Shown piece by piece: positions 49,805-59,654 of a stretch of DNA of 64,000 nucleotides. The number at the start of each line of letters is the position of its first letter. Within the stretch, counting starts at the first letter, position 1. The notes beneath the pieces were generated by a model. That model had not been told where the DNA came from. It made no database searches and saw nothing but the letters and a program-made list of their open reading frames with translations. The stretch comes from Denitratimonas sp037478135 (lineage in GTDB: Bacteria > Pseudomonadota > Gammaproteobacteria > Xanthomonadales > Xanthomonadaceae): contig NZ_JBBHDV010000005.1 of assembly GCF_037478135.1 (NCBI RefSeq), positions 1-64,000 of the forward strand, read 5' to 3'. The position numbers and the translations under genes are program-made.

Positions 49805-51292
49805 ATGAGCAAGCCCAGCGACAACGAAAAGAAGTGCCCGGTCACCCACCTGACCACCGATTTCGGCGCGCCCGTGCCGGACAACCAGAACAGCCTTACC
49901 GCCGGCCCGCGCGGCCCGCTGCTGGCCCAGGACGTCTGGCTGCATGAGAAGCTCGGCAACTTCGTGCGCGAGGTGATCCCGGAGCGGCGCATGCACGCCA
50001 AGGGTTCGGGCGCCTTCGGTACCTTCACCGTCACCCACGACATCACCAGATACACCCGCGCGAAGATCTTCGAATCGGTCGGCAAGAAGACCGAGATGTT
50101 CGCCCGCTTCACCACCGTCGCCGGCGAGCGCGGCGCGGCCGACGCCGAGCGCGACATCCGCGGCTTCGCGCTGAAGTTCTACACCGAGGAAGGCAACTGG
50201 GACATGGTGGGCAACAACACCCCCGTGTTCTTCATCCGCGACCCGCGCAAGTTCCCCGACCTCAACAAGGTCGTCAAGCGCGATCCGCGCACCAACCTGC
50301 GCTCGGCCACCAACAACTGGGACTGGTGGACCCTGCTGCCCGAGGCCCTGCACCAGGTCACGATCGTGATGAGCGACCGCGGCATCCCCGCCAGCTACCG
50401 CCACATGCACGGCTTCGGCTCGCATACCTACAGCTTCTGGAACGCGGCCGGCGAGCGGTTCTGGGTCAAGTTCCACTTCCGTACCCAGCAGGGCATCCGC
50501 AACCTCAGCGACGCCGAGGCCGCCGAACTGATCGGCAACGACCGCGAGACCCACCAGCGCGACCTGTACGAGGCGATCGAGCGCGGCGAATTCCCGAAGT
50601 GGACCATGTACATCCAGGTCATGCCGGAAGAGGACGCCGACAAGGTGCCCTATCATCCGTTCGACCTGACCAAGGTGTGGCCGAAGGGCGACTATCCGCT
50701 GATCGAGGTGGGTGAGTTCGAGCTCAACCGCAATCCGGAGAACTTCTTCGCCGACGTCGAGCAGAGCGCGTTCGCGCCAAGCAACCTGGTGCCGGGCATC
50801 AGCGCCTCGCCCGACAGGATGCTGCAGGCGCGCCTGTTCAACTACGCCGATGCGCAGCGCTACCGGCTGGGCACCAACTACCAGCAGATCCCGGTCAACA
50901 AGGCACGCTGCCCGGTCAACAGCAACCACCGCGACGGCATCGGCCGCGTGGACGGCAACTACGGCAGCCTGCCCCATTACGAGCCCAACAGTTTCAACCA
51001 GTGGCAGGAGCAGCCGCAGTTCCGCGAGCCGCCGCTGAAGATCGGCAATGTCGCCGACTGGTTCGACTTCCGCGAGGACGACGCCGACTACTACAAGCAG
51101 CCCGGCGACCTGTTCCGGTTGATGACGCCAGACAAGCAGCAACTGCTGTTCGACAACACCGCCCGCGCGATGGGCGATGCGCCGGACTTCATCAAGCGCC
51201 GCCACGTGGAGAACTGCACCAAGGCCGATCCTGCCTACGGCGCAGGTGTCGAAGCCGCATTGCGCAAGCTGGGCGCGTTCGCGGGCGAATAG
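49805..51292 (+). CDS. Monofunctional haem catalase
   Basis: A 495-residue clade-3-sized small-subunit catalase that splits hydrogen peroxide. The catalytic His64 is in 'RRMHAKGSGAFG' and the Asn in 'MVGNNTPVFF'; the haem-ligand Tyr is in 'RLFNYADAQRYRLG'. The RHMHGFGSHTY proximal pocket is also present. Length and motifs are intact. ATG 49805 is preferred to 49760. A terminator follows the gene, so it is monocistronic. Confidence 0.95.
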   Translation: MSKPSDNEKKCPVTHLTTDFGAPVPDNQNSLTAGPRGPLLAQDVWLHEKLGNFVREVIPERRMHAKGSGAFGTFTVTHDITRYTRAKIFESVGKKTEMFARFTTVAGERGAADAERDIRGFALKFYTEEGNWDMVGNNTPVFFIRDPRKFPDLNKVVKRDPRTNLRSATNNWDWWTLLPEALHQVTIVMSDRGIPASYRHMHGFGSHTYSFWNAAGERFWVKFHFRTQQGIRNLSDAEAAELIGNDRETHQRDLYEAIERGEFPKWTMYIQVMPEEDADKVPYHPFDLTKVWPKGDYPLIEVGEFELNRNPENFFADVEQSAFAPSNLVPGISASPDRMLQARLFNYADAQRYRLGTNYQQIPVNKARCPVNSNHRDGIGRVDGNYGSLPHYEPNSFNQWQEQPQFREPPLKIGNVADWFDFREDDADYYKQPGDLFRLMTPDKQQLLFDNTARAMGDAPDFIKRRHVENCTKADPAYGAGVEAALRKLGAFAGE

Positions 51293-51374
51293 TCACCCGA
51301 CAGCCCCGGGCAGGAACAAGCCCGGCGCCCTTTCCCGCCACCAGCGGGAAAGAACCTTGCAAGAAGTGAAACGG

Positions 51375-51409
51375 AACGGGCCTGCCTTGCGGGCCCGTTT
51401 CCTTTTCCG
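51375..51409 (+). terminator. Rho-independent terminator after catalase
   Basis: Stem AACGGGCC / GGCCCGTT with a short loop, followed by TTTCCTTTTCC. It lies about 80 bp after the catalase stop and before the glycine riboswitch. Confidence 0.75.
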
Positions 51410-51534
51410 GACCAGGCCCAAGCGTGCGCAGCCACCACTTCCTCGCGCTGTCAGGCAGGGTCACCGGCCGCAGCCGGTTCAGCTGCACGGCCACCCGCAC
51501 GCCGCGCCATCGCGTATCATGGCCGGATGATTCC

Positions 51535-51704
51535 ACCCGATGGGAGAAGCGGGCCCGCCCCGCTGCCGAAGGCGCAACGCCCGTAATCGCTCAGGCCCCG
51601 AACCATCGCGTGCGTACAACTCTGGAGAGACCGGAACCATCCGGCGCCGAAGGGGCAAGAGGCCAGGCAACGGCCTTGAAACTCTCAGGCAAAAGGACAG
51701 AGGG
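51535..51704 (+). ncRNA. Tandem glycine riboswitch
   Basis: Two aptamers in a row. The first has GGGAGAAG, GCCGAAGGCGCAA and CGCTCAGGC (51541-51596). The second has GGAGAG, GCCGAAGGGGCAAG and ACTCTCAGGCAAAAGGACAG (51623-51700). These are the canonical gcvT-class core elements, about 55 bp upstream of gcvP. Glycine binding should turn on expression of the cleavage gene. A -10-like TATCAT lies at 51515-51520. Confidence 0.92.
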
Positions 51705-51764
51705 GCCAGGACGTGCCGCACGGCACGCCACGGTCACCCTTTCTTCCCAGTCCGGATGCCTGCC

Positions 51765-54665
51765 ATGAGCCACGAATCGCTGCACGATCTCGAACACCAC
51801 GACGCCTTCGTTTCCCGCCACATCGGCCCCAACGAGGCCGAAGTCACGCAGATGCTGGGCGTGCTCGGCCACGAATCGCTGGACGCGCTGACCCAGGCCA
51901 TCGTGCCGGCCAGCATCGCGCATACCGGCACGCTGGAACTGCCCGGCAGCCTCACCGAAGTCGACGCGCTGGCTAAGATCCGCGCCATCGCCTCGAAGAA
52001 CAAGGTGTTCCGCAGCTTCATCGGTCAGGGCTATTACGGCACCCACACGCCGAACGTCATCCTGCGCAACATCCTGGAAAACCCGGCCTGGTATACCGCC
52101 TACACCCCGTACCAGGCGGAAATCTCGCAGGGCCGGATGGAGGCGCTGATCAACTTCCAGCAGATGTGCGCCGATCTGACCGGCATGGACATCGCCAATG
52201 CCTCGCTGCTGGACGAGGCCACCGCCGCGGCCGAAGCGATGACCCTGGCCAAGCGCTCGGCCAAGTCCAAATCCAATACATTCCTGGTCTCCGGCGACAC
52301 CCACCCGCAGACGCTGGAAGTGCTGCACACCCGCGCCGCGCCGCTCGGCCTGACGATTGAAGTGGCCAACTCCGAACAGGAGTTCGATGCCGCGCTGGCC
52401 AAGGGCGACTATTTCGGCGTACTGGTGCAGTACCCGGCCTCCAGCGGCTGGCTGTTCGACTGGGGCCAGTGTGCCGACACCATCCATTCGCACAATGCGC
52501 TGTACGTGTTCGTCACCGATCTGCTGGCCCTGACCCTGCTCAAGTCGCCCGGCGAAATGGGCGCGGACATCGTGGTCGGCAGTTCGCAGCGTTTCGGCGT
52601 GCCGTTCGGCTTCGGCGGCCCGCACGCCGGCTTCATGGCCTGCCGCGACAGCTTCAAGCGCTCGATGCCGGGCCGCCTGATCGGCGTCTCGGTCGATGTG
52701 CACGGCGATCCGGCCTATCGTCTGACGCTGCAAACCCGCGAGCAGCACATCCGCCGCGAGAAGGCCACCTCCAACATCTGCACCGCGCAGGTGCTGCTGG
52801 CGGTGATGGCGGCGATGTACGCGGTCTACCACGGCCCCGATGGTCTCAAGCGCATCGCGCGCCGGGTTGCGCGCCAGACCGCCATCCTGAAAGCCGGCCT
52901 GAAGCAGCTAGGTTTCGACAACCCACACCACGAAGGCTCCGCGTTCGACACCATCAGCCTGAAGACCGGCGAGCGCACCGATGCGCTGCTGGCGCGCGCG
53001 GTATCGATGGGCGCCAACCTGCGCAAGGCCTGGGACGAATACATCTGCATTTCGCTGGATGAAACCACCACCCGCGCCGATATCGAGCTGCTGTGGCGCA
53101 TCTTCGCCGACGACAACGCCACCCTGCCCTCGATCGACGAACTGGACGCCAGCGCACCCTCGCTGATTCCGGCCGAACTGGAACGCAGCAGCGAATTCCT
53201 GACCCATCCGGTGTTCAACACCCACCACAGCGAACACGAGATGCTGCGCTACCTGCGCGCGCTGGCGGACAAGGATCTGGCGATGGATCGCACCATGATC
53301 CCGCTGGGTTCGTGCACGATGAAACTCAATGCCACCGCCGAGATGATCCCGATCACCTGGCCGGAGTTCGCCAACATCCACCCGCTGGCCCCGGCCGACC
53401 AGGTGCAGGGTTACAAGGAACTGATCGATTCGCTGGAAGCCATGCTGGTGGACATCACCGGCTACGACGCGGTCAGCTTCCAGCCCAACTCCGGCGCGCA
53501 GGGCGAATACGCCGGCCTGCTGGCGATCCGCGCGTACCACGCCTCGCGCGGCGAAGGCCATCGCAACATCTGCCTGATCCCGGAATCGGCGCACGGCACC
53601 AACCCGGCCTCGGCCCAGATGGCCGGCATGAAGGTCGTGGTCACCAAGTGCGATGCCAACGGCAACGTCGATGTCGCCGACATCCGCGCCCAGGCCGAAA
53701 AGCATTCGGAAAATCTGGCCGCGATCATGATGACCTACCCGTCCACGCACGGCGTGTTCGAAGAAGACGTGGTCGAAATCTGCGAGATCGTCCACCAGCA
53801 CGGCGGCCAGGTGTATACCGACGGCGCCAACATGAATGCGCTGGTCGGCGTCGCCAAGCCCGGCAAGTGGGGCTCGGACGTGTCGCATCTGAACCTGCAC
53901 AAGACCTTCTGCATCCCGCATGGCGGCGGCGGCCCCGGTGTCGGCCCGTGTGCGGTCAAATCGCATCTGGCGCCCTTCCTGCCGCGCGGCCACAAGGATT
54001 CGGACGGCAGCAACGGCATGGTCAGCGCCGCCGCGCACGGCAGCGCCAGCATCCTGCCGATCAGCTGGATGTACATCGCGATGATGGGCGTGGACGGCCT
54101 GCGCCGCGCCACCCAGATCGCGATGCTCAACGCCAACTACCTGGCCAAGCGCCTGGAGCCGCACTATCCGACCCTGTACACCGGCCGCAATGATCTGGTC
54201 GCGCACGAATGCATCCTGGACCTGCGCCCGCTGGAAAAGGCCACCGGCATCAGCGCCGAAGACGTGGCCAAGCGCCTGATCGACTTCGGCTTCCATGCTC
54301 CGACGCTGAGCTTCCCGGTGGCCGGCACGCTGATGGTGGAACCGACCGAATCCGAATCGCTGCACGAACTGGACCGCTTCATCGACGCGATGATCCAGAT
54401 CCGCGACGAGATCCGCGCGATCGAGGAAGGCCACATGGATCGCGAAGACAACCCGCTCAAGCACGCCCCGCACACCGCCGCCGCCATCGCCGCCGAACAA
54501 TGGCCGCACGCCTACAGCCGCGAGGCCGCCGTATTCCCGCTGTCCAGCCTGCGCCAGCAGAAATACTGGCCGCCGGTGGGCCGCGTGGACAACGTCTACG
54601 GCGACAAGAACGTCTTCTGCGCCTGCATCCCGGTGGATGCCTACAAGGACGAAGACGAAGGCTGA
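51765..54665 (+). CDS. gcvP: Glycine dehydrogenase (decarboxylating), P protein
   Basis: A 966-residue pyridoxal-phosphate enzyme of the glycine cleavage complex, of the fused homodimeric type. The PLP lysine is in 'LNLHKTFCIPHGGGGPG' (about Lys713); 'FIGQGYYGTHTPNVI' and 'NSGAQGEYAGL' are typical. The upstream frame to 51540 is riboswitch. ATG 51765 is taken as the start, though ATG 51756 is possible. Other gcv genes (gcvT, gcvH) are not in this window. The preceding riboswitch shows glycine control. Confidence 0.95.
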   Translation: MSHESLHDLEHHDAFVSRHIGPNEAEVTQMLGVLGHESLDALTQAIVPASIAHTGTLELPGSLTEVDALAKIRAIASKNKVFRSFIGQGYYGTHTPNVILRNILENPAWYTAYTPYQAEISQGRMEALINFQQMCADLTGMDIANASLLDEATAAAEAMTLAKRSAKSKSNTFLVSGDTHPQTLEVLHTRAAPLGLTIEVANSEQEFDAALAKGDYFGVLVQYPASSGWLFDWGQCADTIHSHNALYVFVTDLLALTLLKSPGEMGADIVVGSSQRFGVPFGFGGPHAGFMACRDSFKRSMPGRLIGVSVDVHGDPAYRLTLQTREQHIRREKATSNICTAQVLLAVMAAMYAVYHGPDGLKRIARRVARQTAILKAGLKQLGFDNPHHEGSAFDTISLKTGERTDALLARAVSMGANLRKAWDEYICISLDETTTRADIELLWRIFADDNATLPSIDELDASAPSLIPAELERSSEFLTHPVFNTHHSEHEMLRYLRALADKDLAMDRTMIPLGSCTMKLNATAEMIPITWPEFANIHPLAPADQVQGYKELIDSLEAMLVDITGYDAVSFQPNSGAQGEYAGLLAIRAYHASRGEGHRNICLIPESAHGTNPASAQMAGMKVVVTKCDANGNVDVADIRAQAEKHSENLAAIMMTYPSTHGVFEEDVVEICEIVHQHGGQVYTDGANMNALVGVAKPGKWGSDVSHLNLHKTFCIPHGGGGPGVGPCAVKSHLAPFLPRGHKDSDGSNGMVSAAAHGSASILPISWMYIAMMGVDGLRRATQIAMLNANYLAKRLEPHYPTLYTGRNDLVAHECILDLRPLEKATGISAEDVAKRLIDFGFHAPTLSFPVAGTLMVEPTESESLHELDRFIDAMIQIRDEIRAIEEGHMDREDNPLKHAPHTAAAIAAEQWPHAYSREAAVFPLSSLRQQKYWPPVGRVDNVYGDKNVFCACIPVDAYKDEDEG

Positions 54666-54672
54666 TCGGCAC

Positions 54673-54704
54673 GGCCAGGGAAGGCGGGAACGCCTTCCCT
54701 GGCC
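54673..54704. terminator. Strong hairpin after gcvP
   Basis: GGCCAGGGAAGGC / GCCTTCCCTGGCC is a perfect 13-bp stem with a 6-nt loop, 8 bp after the gcvP stop. No T run follows, so it may be a processing or rho-assisted terminator. Confidence 0.6.
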
Positions 54705-54823
54705 GCATGCGGTGAACGGCATGTCAGTGAAAAACAGCTGTTTCAAGCACAATCCCAAGGACTGACAGGCCACCTTGTGACGCGTTGTAGTACATTGCGT
54801 CGGACTTGTTCGGGGATACATCC

Positions 54824-55096
54824 ATGGCTGTCACATCGGTTCGCATCCAGCCAGACATCGAAGAACGTCTTGGCGCCATTTCAGAGCGGCTTCACCGCAG
54901 CAGAAACTGGCTTATAAATCAGGCGCTGCGAGAGTTCATTGCGCGTGAAACGGAAACTGCGGAACGCTGGAAGCAGACGCTTGCAGCACTTGAGTCGGTT
55001 GCCCAGGGCAATGTCGTTCAAGGCGATGTGGTTCATGAGTGGCTGGAGTCATGGGGCAGCAGCAATGAATTGCCGGCCCCCAAGGTTCCGGAGTGA
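54824..55096 (+). CDS. Ribbon-helix-helix antitoxin
   Basis: A 90-residue protein with an N-terminal ribbon-helix-helix DNA-binding fold ('TSVRIQPDIEERLGAISERL', 'HRSRNWLINQALREFI') and an acidic, Pro-ending C-terminus suited to toxin binding. It overlaps the toxin start (GTGA). A CopG/ParD-type antitoxin, probably repressing its own promoter. Confidence 0.85.
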   Translation: MAVTSVRIQPDIEERLGAISERLHRSRNWLINQALREFIARETETAERWKQTLAALESVAQGNVVQGDVVHEWLESWGSSNELPAPKVPE

Positions 55097-55383
55097 ACCT
55101 GCTGTACTCGTCGGAGGCTCTTGCAGACCTGGTACGCCTGCGGGACTTCATCTCCGAACACAATCCGCAGGCTGCCTCCCGCATCGCCAAGGATCTGGTC
55201 AAGCGCATCACCTGTCTCGAAGAGTTTCCTGAAATGGGCGTTGGTGTTGCAGAGGCACCCGATCCCGATACGCTCCGGGATCTGATCGTCGGGCGTTATG
55301 TTGTCCGTTACGCACTCCACGCAGAAACCATTTTCATCCTTCGCATCTGGCATGGATATGAAGACCGTGGGCGTGGCGCCTGA
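55093..55383 (+). CDS. ParE/RelE-superfamily toxin
   Basis: A 96-residue toxin with the ParE/RelE layout: 'LLYSSEALADLVRLRDFI', then 'RITCLEEFPEMGVGVAE' and the C-terminal strands 'IVGRYVVRYALH' and 'IFILRIWHGYEDR'. The terminal 'R-x-W-H-x-x-x-x-R' is typical of ParE, which inhibits gyrase, though RelE-like mRNA cleavage cannot be excluded. GTG start coupled to the antitoxin stop. Confidence 0.85.
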   Translation: MNLLYSSEALADLVRLRDFISEHNPQAASRIAKDLVKRITCLEEFPEMGVGVAEAPDPDTLRDLIVGRYVVRYALHAETIFILRIWHGYEDRGRGA

Positions 55384-55573
55384 CCATGCGTGCATGACCT
55401 CGAAGCCGAAGAAGCAGTGATTCTTGCCCCGGCAGCGACCACGCTGCTGCTTCAACCCGTGACCGGCAACGGGTGCATACCTGTTTTCCCAGACACTGCG
55501 CCGTCATCGCCCATCACGAACGCCACCGACGTCCCGCAAGCGCCGACTGGCCCAGTCAACAGGCACGCCACGC

Positions 55574-55579
55574 TACAAT
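55574..55579 (+). promoter_or_regulatory. Candidate -10 box of mfd
   Basis: TACAAT about 30 bp upstream of the proposed TTG start at 55608. A -35 match is weak (CAGTCA near 55552). If transcription starts near 55586, the open frame upstream of 55608 is untranslated, which supports the short start. Confidence 0.4.
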
Positions 55580-55607
55580 TGCCGGTTTCCTCCGCGCCCA
55601 GAGCACG

Positions 55608-58600
55608 TTGAACACTTCCCAGCCTCTTTTCCCGCCGCTGCCGTTGCCGCACGGCACCCAGAAACGTGCCGACTGGCGTGCGCCAGCCAGCAGCAGTGCG
55701 TTGTCGCTGATGCTGGCGCGTGTCGCGCAGGCGCAGTCCGGCGTACTGATCGCGGTCACCCGCGACAGCCATAGCGCACACCTGCTGGAGGCCGAACTGG
55801 CGGTGTTCGCACCGGAGCTGCCGGTGCTGCCGTTCCCGGATTGGGAAACCCTGCCCTACGACCTGTTCGGCCCGCAGCCGGACATCGTGTCGCGCCGCGT
55901 GGCCACGCTGTACCGGCTGCCGGGCGTGCGCCACGGCGTGCTGGTGGTGCCGGTCTCCACGCTGATGCAGCGGCTGGCACCACCCGGCTTCATCGCCGGC
56001 CAGGCGCTGGTGGTGGAACAGGGTCAGCGGCTGTCACTGGAAGAGGAAAAGCGCCGGCTGGAAGCCGCTGGCTACCGCAACGTGCCACAGGTGCTGGATC
56101 CAGGCGATTTCGCGGTGCGCGGCGCGCTGCTGGACATCTACCCGATGGGCAGCCCGGAGCCGTACCGGATCGAGCTGTTCGACGAGGACGTGGATTCGAT
56201 CCGTACCTTCGATCCGGAAACCCAGCGCTCGCTGCACAAGGTCGATTCGGTACGACTGCTGCCGGCGCGCGAATTTCCGCTGGATGAAGACGCCGGGCTC
56301 CGCTTCCGCAGCGTGCTGCGCGAACGCTTCCCGATCGATCCGCGCCGCTGTCCGCTGTACCAGGACATGAAACAGGGCGGCGCGCCGGCCGGCATCGAAT
56401 ACTACCTGCCGTTGTTCTTCGAGCAGACCGCAACCCTGTTCGATTATCTGGGCCAGGACGCGCTGTGCGTGCTGGGCGAAGGCGCGTTGGAAGCCGCCGA
56501 ACATTTCTGGACAGAGACCGGCGAGCGCTACGAACAGCGCCGCCACGATGTCGAACGCCCGGTACTGCCGCCGGAAGAACTGTTCCTGCCGCCCGAATCG
56601 CTGCGCGAGGCGCTGAACCTGCGCCGCCGCATCGAGGTGCTGGGCAAGGAGCACAACCGCTGGCAGCAGGCCCATGCGCTGGGCGATATGCCCGCACCAG
56701 CGCTGCCGCTGGTGCAGAAGGGCGAAACCAGCGCCGCGGCGCTGCGCGGATTCCTCGACAACTACCCCGGCCGGGTACTGATCGCAGCCGATTCGCCGGG
56801 CCGGCGCGAAGCCCTGCTCGACGCGCTTGCCCCGCATGATCTGAAACCGGAAACGGTGGCGGATTGGAATGCGTTTCTGGCCCCCTCTCCCCCGTCTGCG
56901 GGGGAGAGGGCTCGGGTGAGGGGGGTTGTTGCGGACACCTCAGCAGAAAACCCTCGCGACTCCATCGCTCGCCCCCTCTCCCTGGGCCTCTCCCCCGCAG
57001 ACGGCGGAGAGGGAAATGCTGCCTCAGATAACGAAAGGAGCACGCCCCGCTTCGCCATCACCGTCGCCGCGCTGGATGACGGTTTCGCGCTGGAACAGCC
57101 CGCCCTGTGCGTGCTGACCGAACGCCAGTTCTACCCCGAACGCGCCGCCGGCCCACGCCGCCGCACCCGCGCCGGACGCGATCCGGACACCATCCTGCGC
57201 GATCTTTCGGAAATCTCGATCGGTTCGCCGATCGTGCACGAAGACCACGGCGTCGGCCGCTACGCCGGGCTGGAAACCCTGGATGTCGGCGAACAGCGCG
57301 CCGAGTTCCTCTGCATCGAATACGCCAAGGGCGACAAGCTCTACGTGCCGGTGGCGCAGTTGCATCTGGTCAGCCGCTATGCCGGCGCCTCGCCGGAGCT
57401 GGCGCCACTGCATTCGCTCGGTGGCGAGCAGTGGGAAAAGGCGAAGAAAAAGGCCGCCGAAAAGGTCCGCGACGTGGCCGCCGAGCTGCTGGAAATCCAG
57501 GCCCGCCGCCAGGCCCGCGCCGGCATCGCGCTGGAAGTGGACCGCTCGATGTACACACCGTTCGCCGCGCAGTTCCCGTTCGAGGAAACCCCAGACCAGC
57601 TCAATGCCATCGAAGCGGTGATCGCCGATCTGGATTCGGCCCAGCCGATGGACCGCGTGGTCTGCGGCGACGTGGGTTTCGGCAAGACCGAAGTCGCGCT
57701 GCGTGCCGCCTTCGTCGCCGCCATCGCCGGCAAACAGGTCGCGGTGCTGGTGCCGACCACGCTGCTGGCCGAACAGCATTACCGCAACTTCCGCGACCGC
57801 TTCGCCGACTGGCCGCTGCGGGTGGAAGTGCTGTCGCGCTTCAAGACCGCCAAGGAAATCAAGGCCGAACTGGACAAGCTGGCCGAGGGCCAGATCGACG
57901 TCATCGTCGGCACCCACCGGCTGCTGCAACCGGACGTGAAATTCAAGGATCTGGGCCTGGTCATCGTCGATGAGGAACAGCGTTTCGGCGTACGCCAGAA
58001 GGAACGGCTGAAGGCGATGCGCGCCGAAGTGCACCTGCTGACGCTGACCGCCACGCCGATCCCGCGCACGCTGAACATGGCGATGAGCGGGCTGCGCGAC
58101 CTGTCCATCATCGCCACCCCGCCGCCGAACCGGCTCGCGGTGCAGACCGTGGTCACGCAGTGGGATGCAGCGCAGATGCGCGAAGCCTTCCAGCGCGAAC
58201 TGGCGCGCGGCGGGCAGGTGTATTTCCTGCACAACGAGGTCAGCGACATCGAGCGCGTCGCGCGCGAACTGGGCGAACTGGTGCCCGAGGCGCGCATCCG
58301 CGTCGCGCACGGCCAGATGCCCGAGCGTGAGCTGGAACAGGTGATGCTGGATTTCCACCGCCAGCGTTTCAACGTACTGGTCTGCACCACGATCATCGAA
58401 TCGGGCATCGACATCCCGAACGCCAACACCATCGTCATCGACCGCGCCGACCGCTTCGGCCTGGCCCAGCTGCACCAGTTGCGCGGCCGCGTCGGGCGCT
58501 CGCACCACCGCGCCTGGGCCTATCTGATCGTGCCGCCGGACAAGGCCATGACCGGTGACGCGCGCAAGCGTCTGGAAGCCATCGCCTCGCTCGACGAACT

Positions 58601-59225
58601 GGGCGCCGGTTTCACCCTGGCCACACACGATCTGGAAATCCGCGGCGCCGGTGAGCTACTGGGCGAAGGCCAGTCCGGCCAGATCGCGGAAGTCGGTTTT
58701 TCGCTCTACACCGAGCTGCTGGAACGCGCGGTGCGCTCGATCCGCCAAGGCAAGATTCCGGATCTGGACGACACCGACCGCCACGGTGCCGAGGTTGAAT
58801 TGCATATCCCGGCGCTGATCCCGGACGACTACCTGCCCGATGTCCACACCCGCCTGACGCTGTACAAACGCATCGCCTCGGCCACCAGCCGCGATGCACT
58901 GCGTGAGTTGCAGGTGGAAATGATTGACCGCTTCGGACTACTTCCCGATCAGGTCAAGAATCTCTACGCCGTGGCCGAACTGAAACTGGCCGCGACCGCG
59001 CTGGGCATCCGCAAGCTGGAAGTCGGCGAACGCGGCGGCCGGGTGCAGTTCGTGCCGCAGCCCAAGGTCGATCCGATGACGGTGATCGGCCTGATCCAGA
59101 GCCAGCCGCGCGTGTTCGCGATGGATGGCCCGGACAAGCTGCGTTTCAGATACGAACTGCCCGGCGCGGCCGAGCGCCTTGCGACCGCACGCGATGTGCT
59201 GATCGCGCTGGGTGGCAAGGTCTGA
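55608..59225 (+). CDS. mfd: Transcription-repair coupling factor Mfd
   Basis: A ~1,205-residue ATPase that releases RNA polymerase stalled at DNA damage and recruits UvrA. The UvrB-like N-terminal domains are followed by the RNA-polymerase-interacting segment ('IVHEDHGVGRYAGLE') and SF2 motor motifs 'GDVGFGKTEVALRA', 'VIVDEEQRFGV' and 'TLTATPIPRTL', then the C-terminal regulatory domain. I take TTG 55608 as the start; the frame remains open to 55473 but lies before a likely promoter. Residues ~425-470 are encoded by two palindromic repeat units inserted in frame, just before the polymerase-binding domain. Confidence 0.93.
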   Translation: MNTSQPLFPPLPLPHGTQKRADWRAPASSSALSLMLARVAQAQSGVLIAVTRDSHSAHLLEAELAVFAPELPVLPFPDWETLPYDLFGPQPDIVSRRVATLYRLPGVRHGVLVVPVSTLMQRLAPPGFIAGQALVVEQGQRLSLEEEKRRLEAAGYRNVPQVLDPGDFAVRGALLDIYPMGSPEPYRIELFDEDVDSIRTFDPETQRSLHKVDSVRLLPAREFPLDEDAGLRFRSVLRERFPIDPRRCPLYQDMKQGGAPAGIEYYLPLFFEQTATLFDYLGQDALCVLGEGALEAAEHFWTETGERYEQRRHDVERPVLPPEELFLPPESLREALNLRRRIEVLGKEHNRWQQAHALGDMPAPALPLVQKGETSAAALRGFLDNYPGRVLIAADSPGRREALLDALAPHDLKPETVADWNAFLAPSPPSAGERARVRGVVADTSAENPRDSIARPLSLGLSPADGGEGNAASDNERSTPRFAITVAALDDGFALEQPALCVLTERQFYPERAAGPRRRTRAGRDPDTILRDLSEISIGSPIVHEDHGVGRYAGLETLDVGEQRAEFLCIEYAKGDKLYVPVAQLHLVSRYAGASPELAPLHSLGGEQWEKAKKKAAEKVRDVAAELLEIQARRQARAGIALEVDRSMYTPFAAQFPFEETPDQLNAIEAVIADLDSAQPMDRVVCGDVGFGKTEVALRAAFVAAIAGKQVAVLVPTTLLAEQHYRNFRDRFADWPLRVEVLSRFKTAKEIKAELDKLAEGQIDVIVGTHRLLQPDVKFKDLGLVIVDEEQRFGVRQKERLKAMRAEVHLLTLTATPIPRTLNMAMSGLRDLSIIATPPPNRLAVQTVVTQWDAAQMREAFQRELARGGQVYFLHNEVSDIERVARELGELVPEARIRVAHGQMPERELEQVMLDFHRQRFNVLVCTTIIESGIDIPNANTIVIDRADRFGLAQLHQLRGRVGRSHHRAWAYLIVPPDKAMTGDARKRLEAIASLDELGAGFTLATHDLEIRGAGELLGEGQSGQIAEVGFSLYTELLERAVRSIRQGKIPDLDDTDRHGAEVELHIPALIPDDYLPDVHTRLTLYKRIASATSRDALRELQVEMIDRFGLLPDQVKNLYAVAELKLAATALGIRKLEVGERGGRVQFVPQPKVDPMTVIGLIQSQPRVFAMDGPDKLRFRYELPGAAERLATARDVLIALGGKV
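56881..57014. repeat. Two inverted palindromic repeat units inside mfd
   Basis: The unit at 56881-56925 forms the hairpin CCCTCTCCCCC / GGGGGAGAGGG. An inverted, diverged copy lies at 56971-57014; both share GTCTGCGGGGGAGAGG. This is the widespread intergenic GC-rich 'CCCTCTCCC' repeat, but here it is translated within Mfd ('SPPSAGERARVRG' and 'LSLGLSPADGGEG') without breaking the frame. Confidence 0.8.
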
Positions 59226-59654
59226 GTTTTCACCCGATTGGCAACATTCGCGATCACTGCGGTGCCGGTGCCGATATCCGCAGACGCGCCGGCACCAGCT
59301 TCTCCCACTCTGATTGCGCAGTGCAGCACAAATCCGCATGCCTGATGGTGCAGCGCATACGCCTGCGCATGGCACGGATCCGCGCCGCTTCCACCCCGGC
59401 CGTGCAACTTCTGCCAGAATAGGCGGACCGGGTCGCATGGCCCGGCTGCAACGCGGATGTCGGCACCCGAACAAACCGATGTCCGGATCGAAGCTGGAAT
59501 GCACAGGAACAGCCTTCCCCGGCACCCTTCGCAGCCATGCTGCATTGCGCAAATCAGCGCAGAAGGTCCATCCGGAACACTGCCCTTGCCTTCCGGCGCC
59601 GCCCGCCTGAGGCCGCAGGCCCTGGTCCATCGTCACCGCTTCCGGAGTTCCATC
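59226..59654. other. Intergenic, no gene recognised
   Basis: 429 bp between mfd and the thiolase gene. I see no coding region. Short frames read into the thiolase gene but have unlikely composition. A promoter for the thiolase is probably present (AGAATA near 59417), without a clear -35. Confidence 0.4.

Noticed and set aside
49769..51205. Long minus-strand open frame opposite catalase
   Set aside because: The catalase frame is complete and conserved; this frame has no motif and no ribosome-binding site.
52908..54821. Long minus-strand open frame (637 codons) opposite gcvP
   Set aside because: It is the complement of the conserved gcvP coding frame and has shadow-like composition.
55473..55607. 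Longer Mfd N-terminus
   Set aside because: A TACAAT -10 box lies inside this stretch and the residues encoded are unlike Mfd.
57024..58628. Long minus-strand open frame opposite mfd
   Set aside because: Antisense to conserved helicase motifs, without family resemblance.
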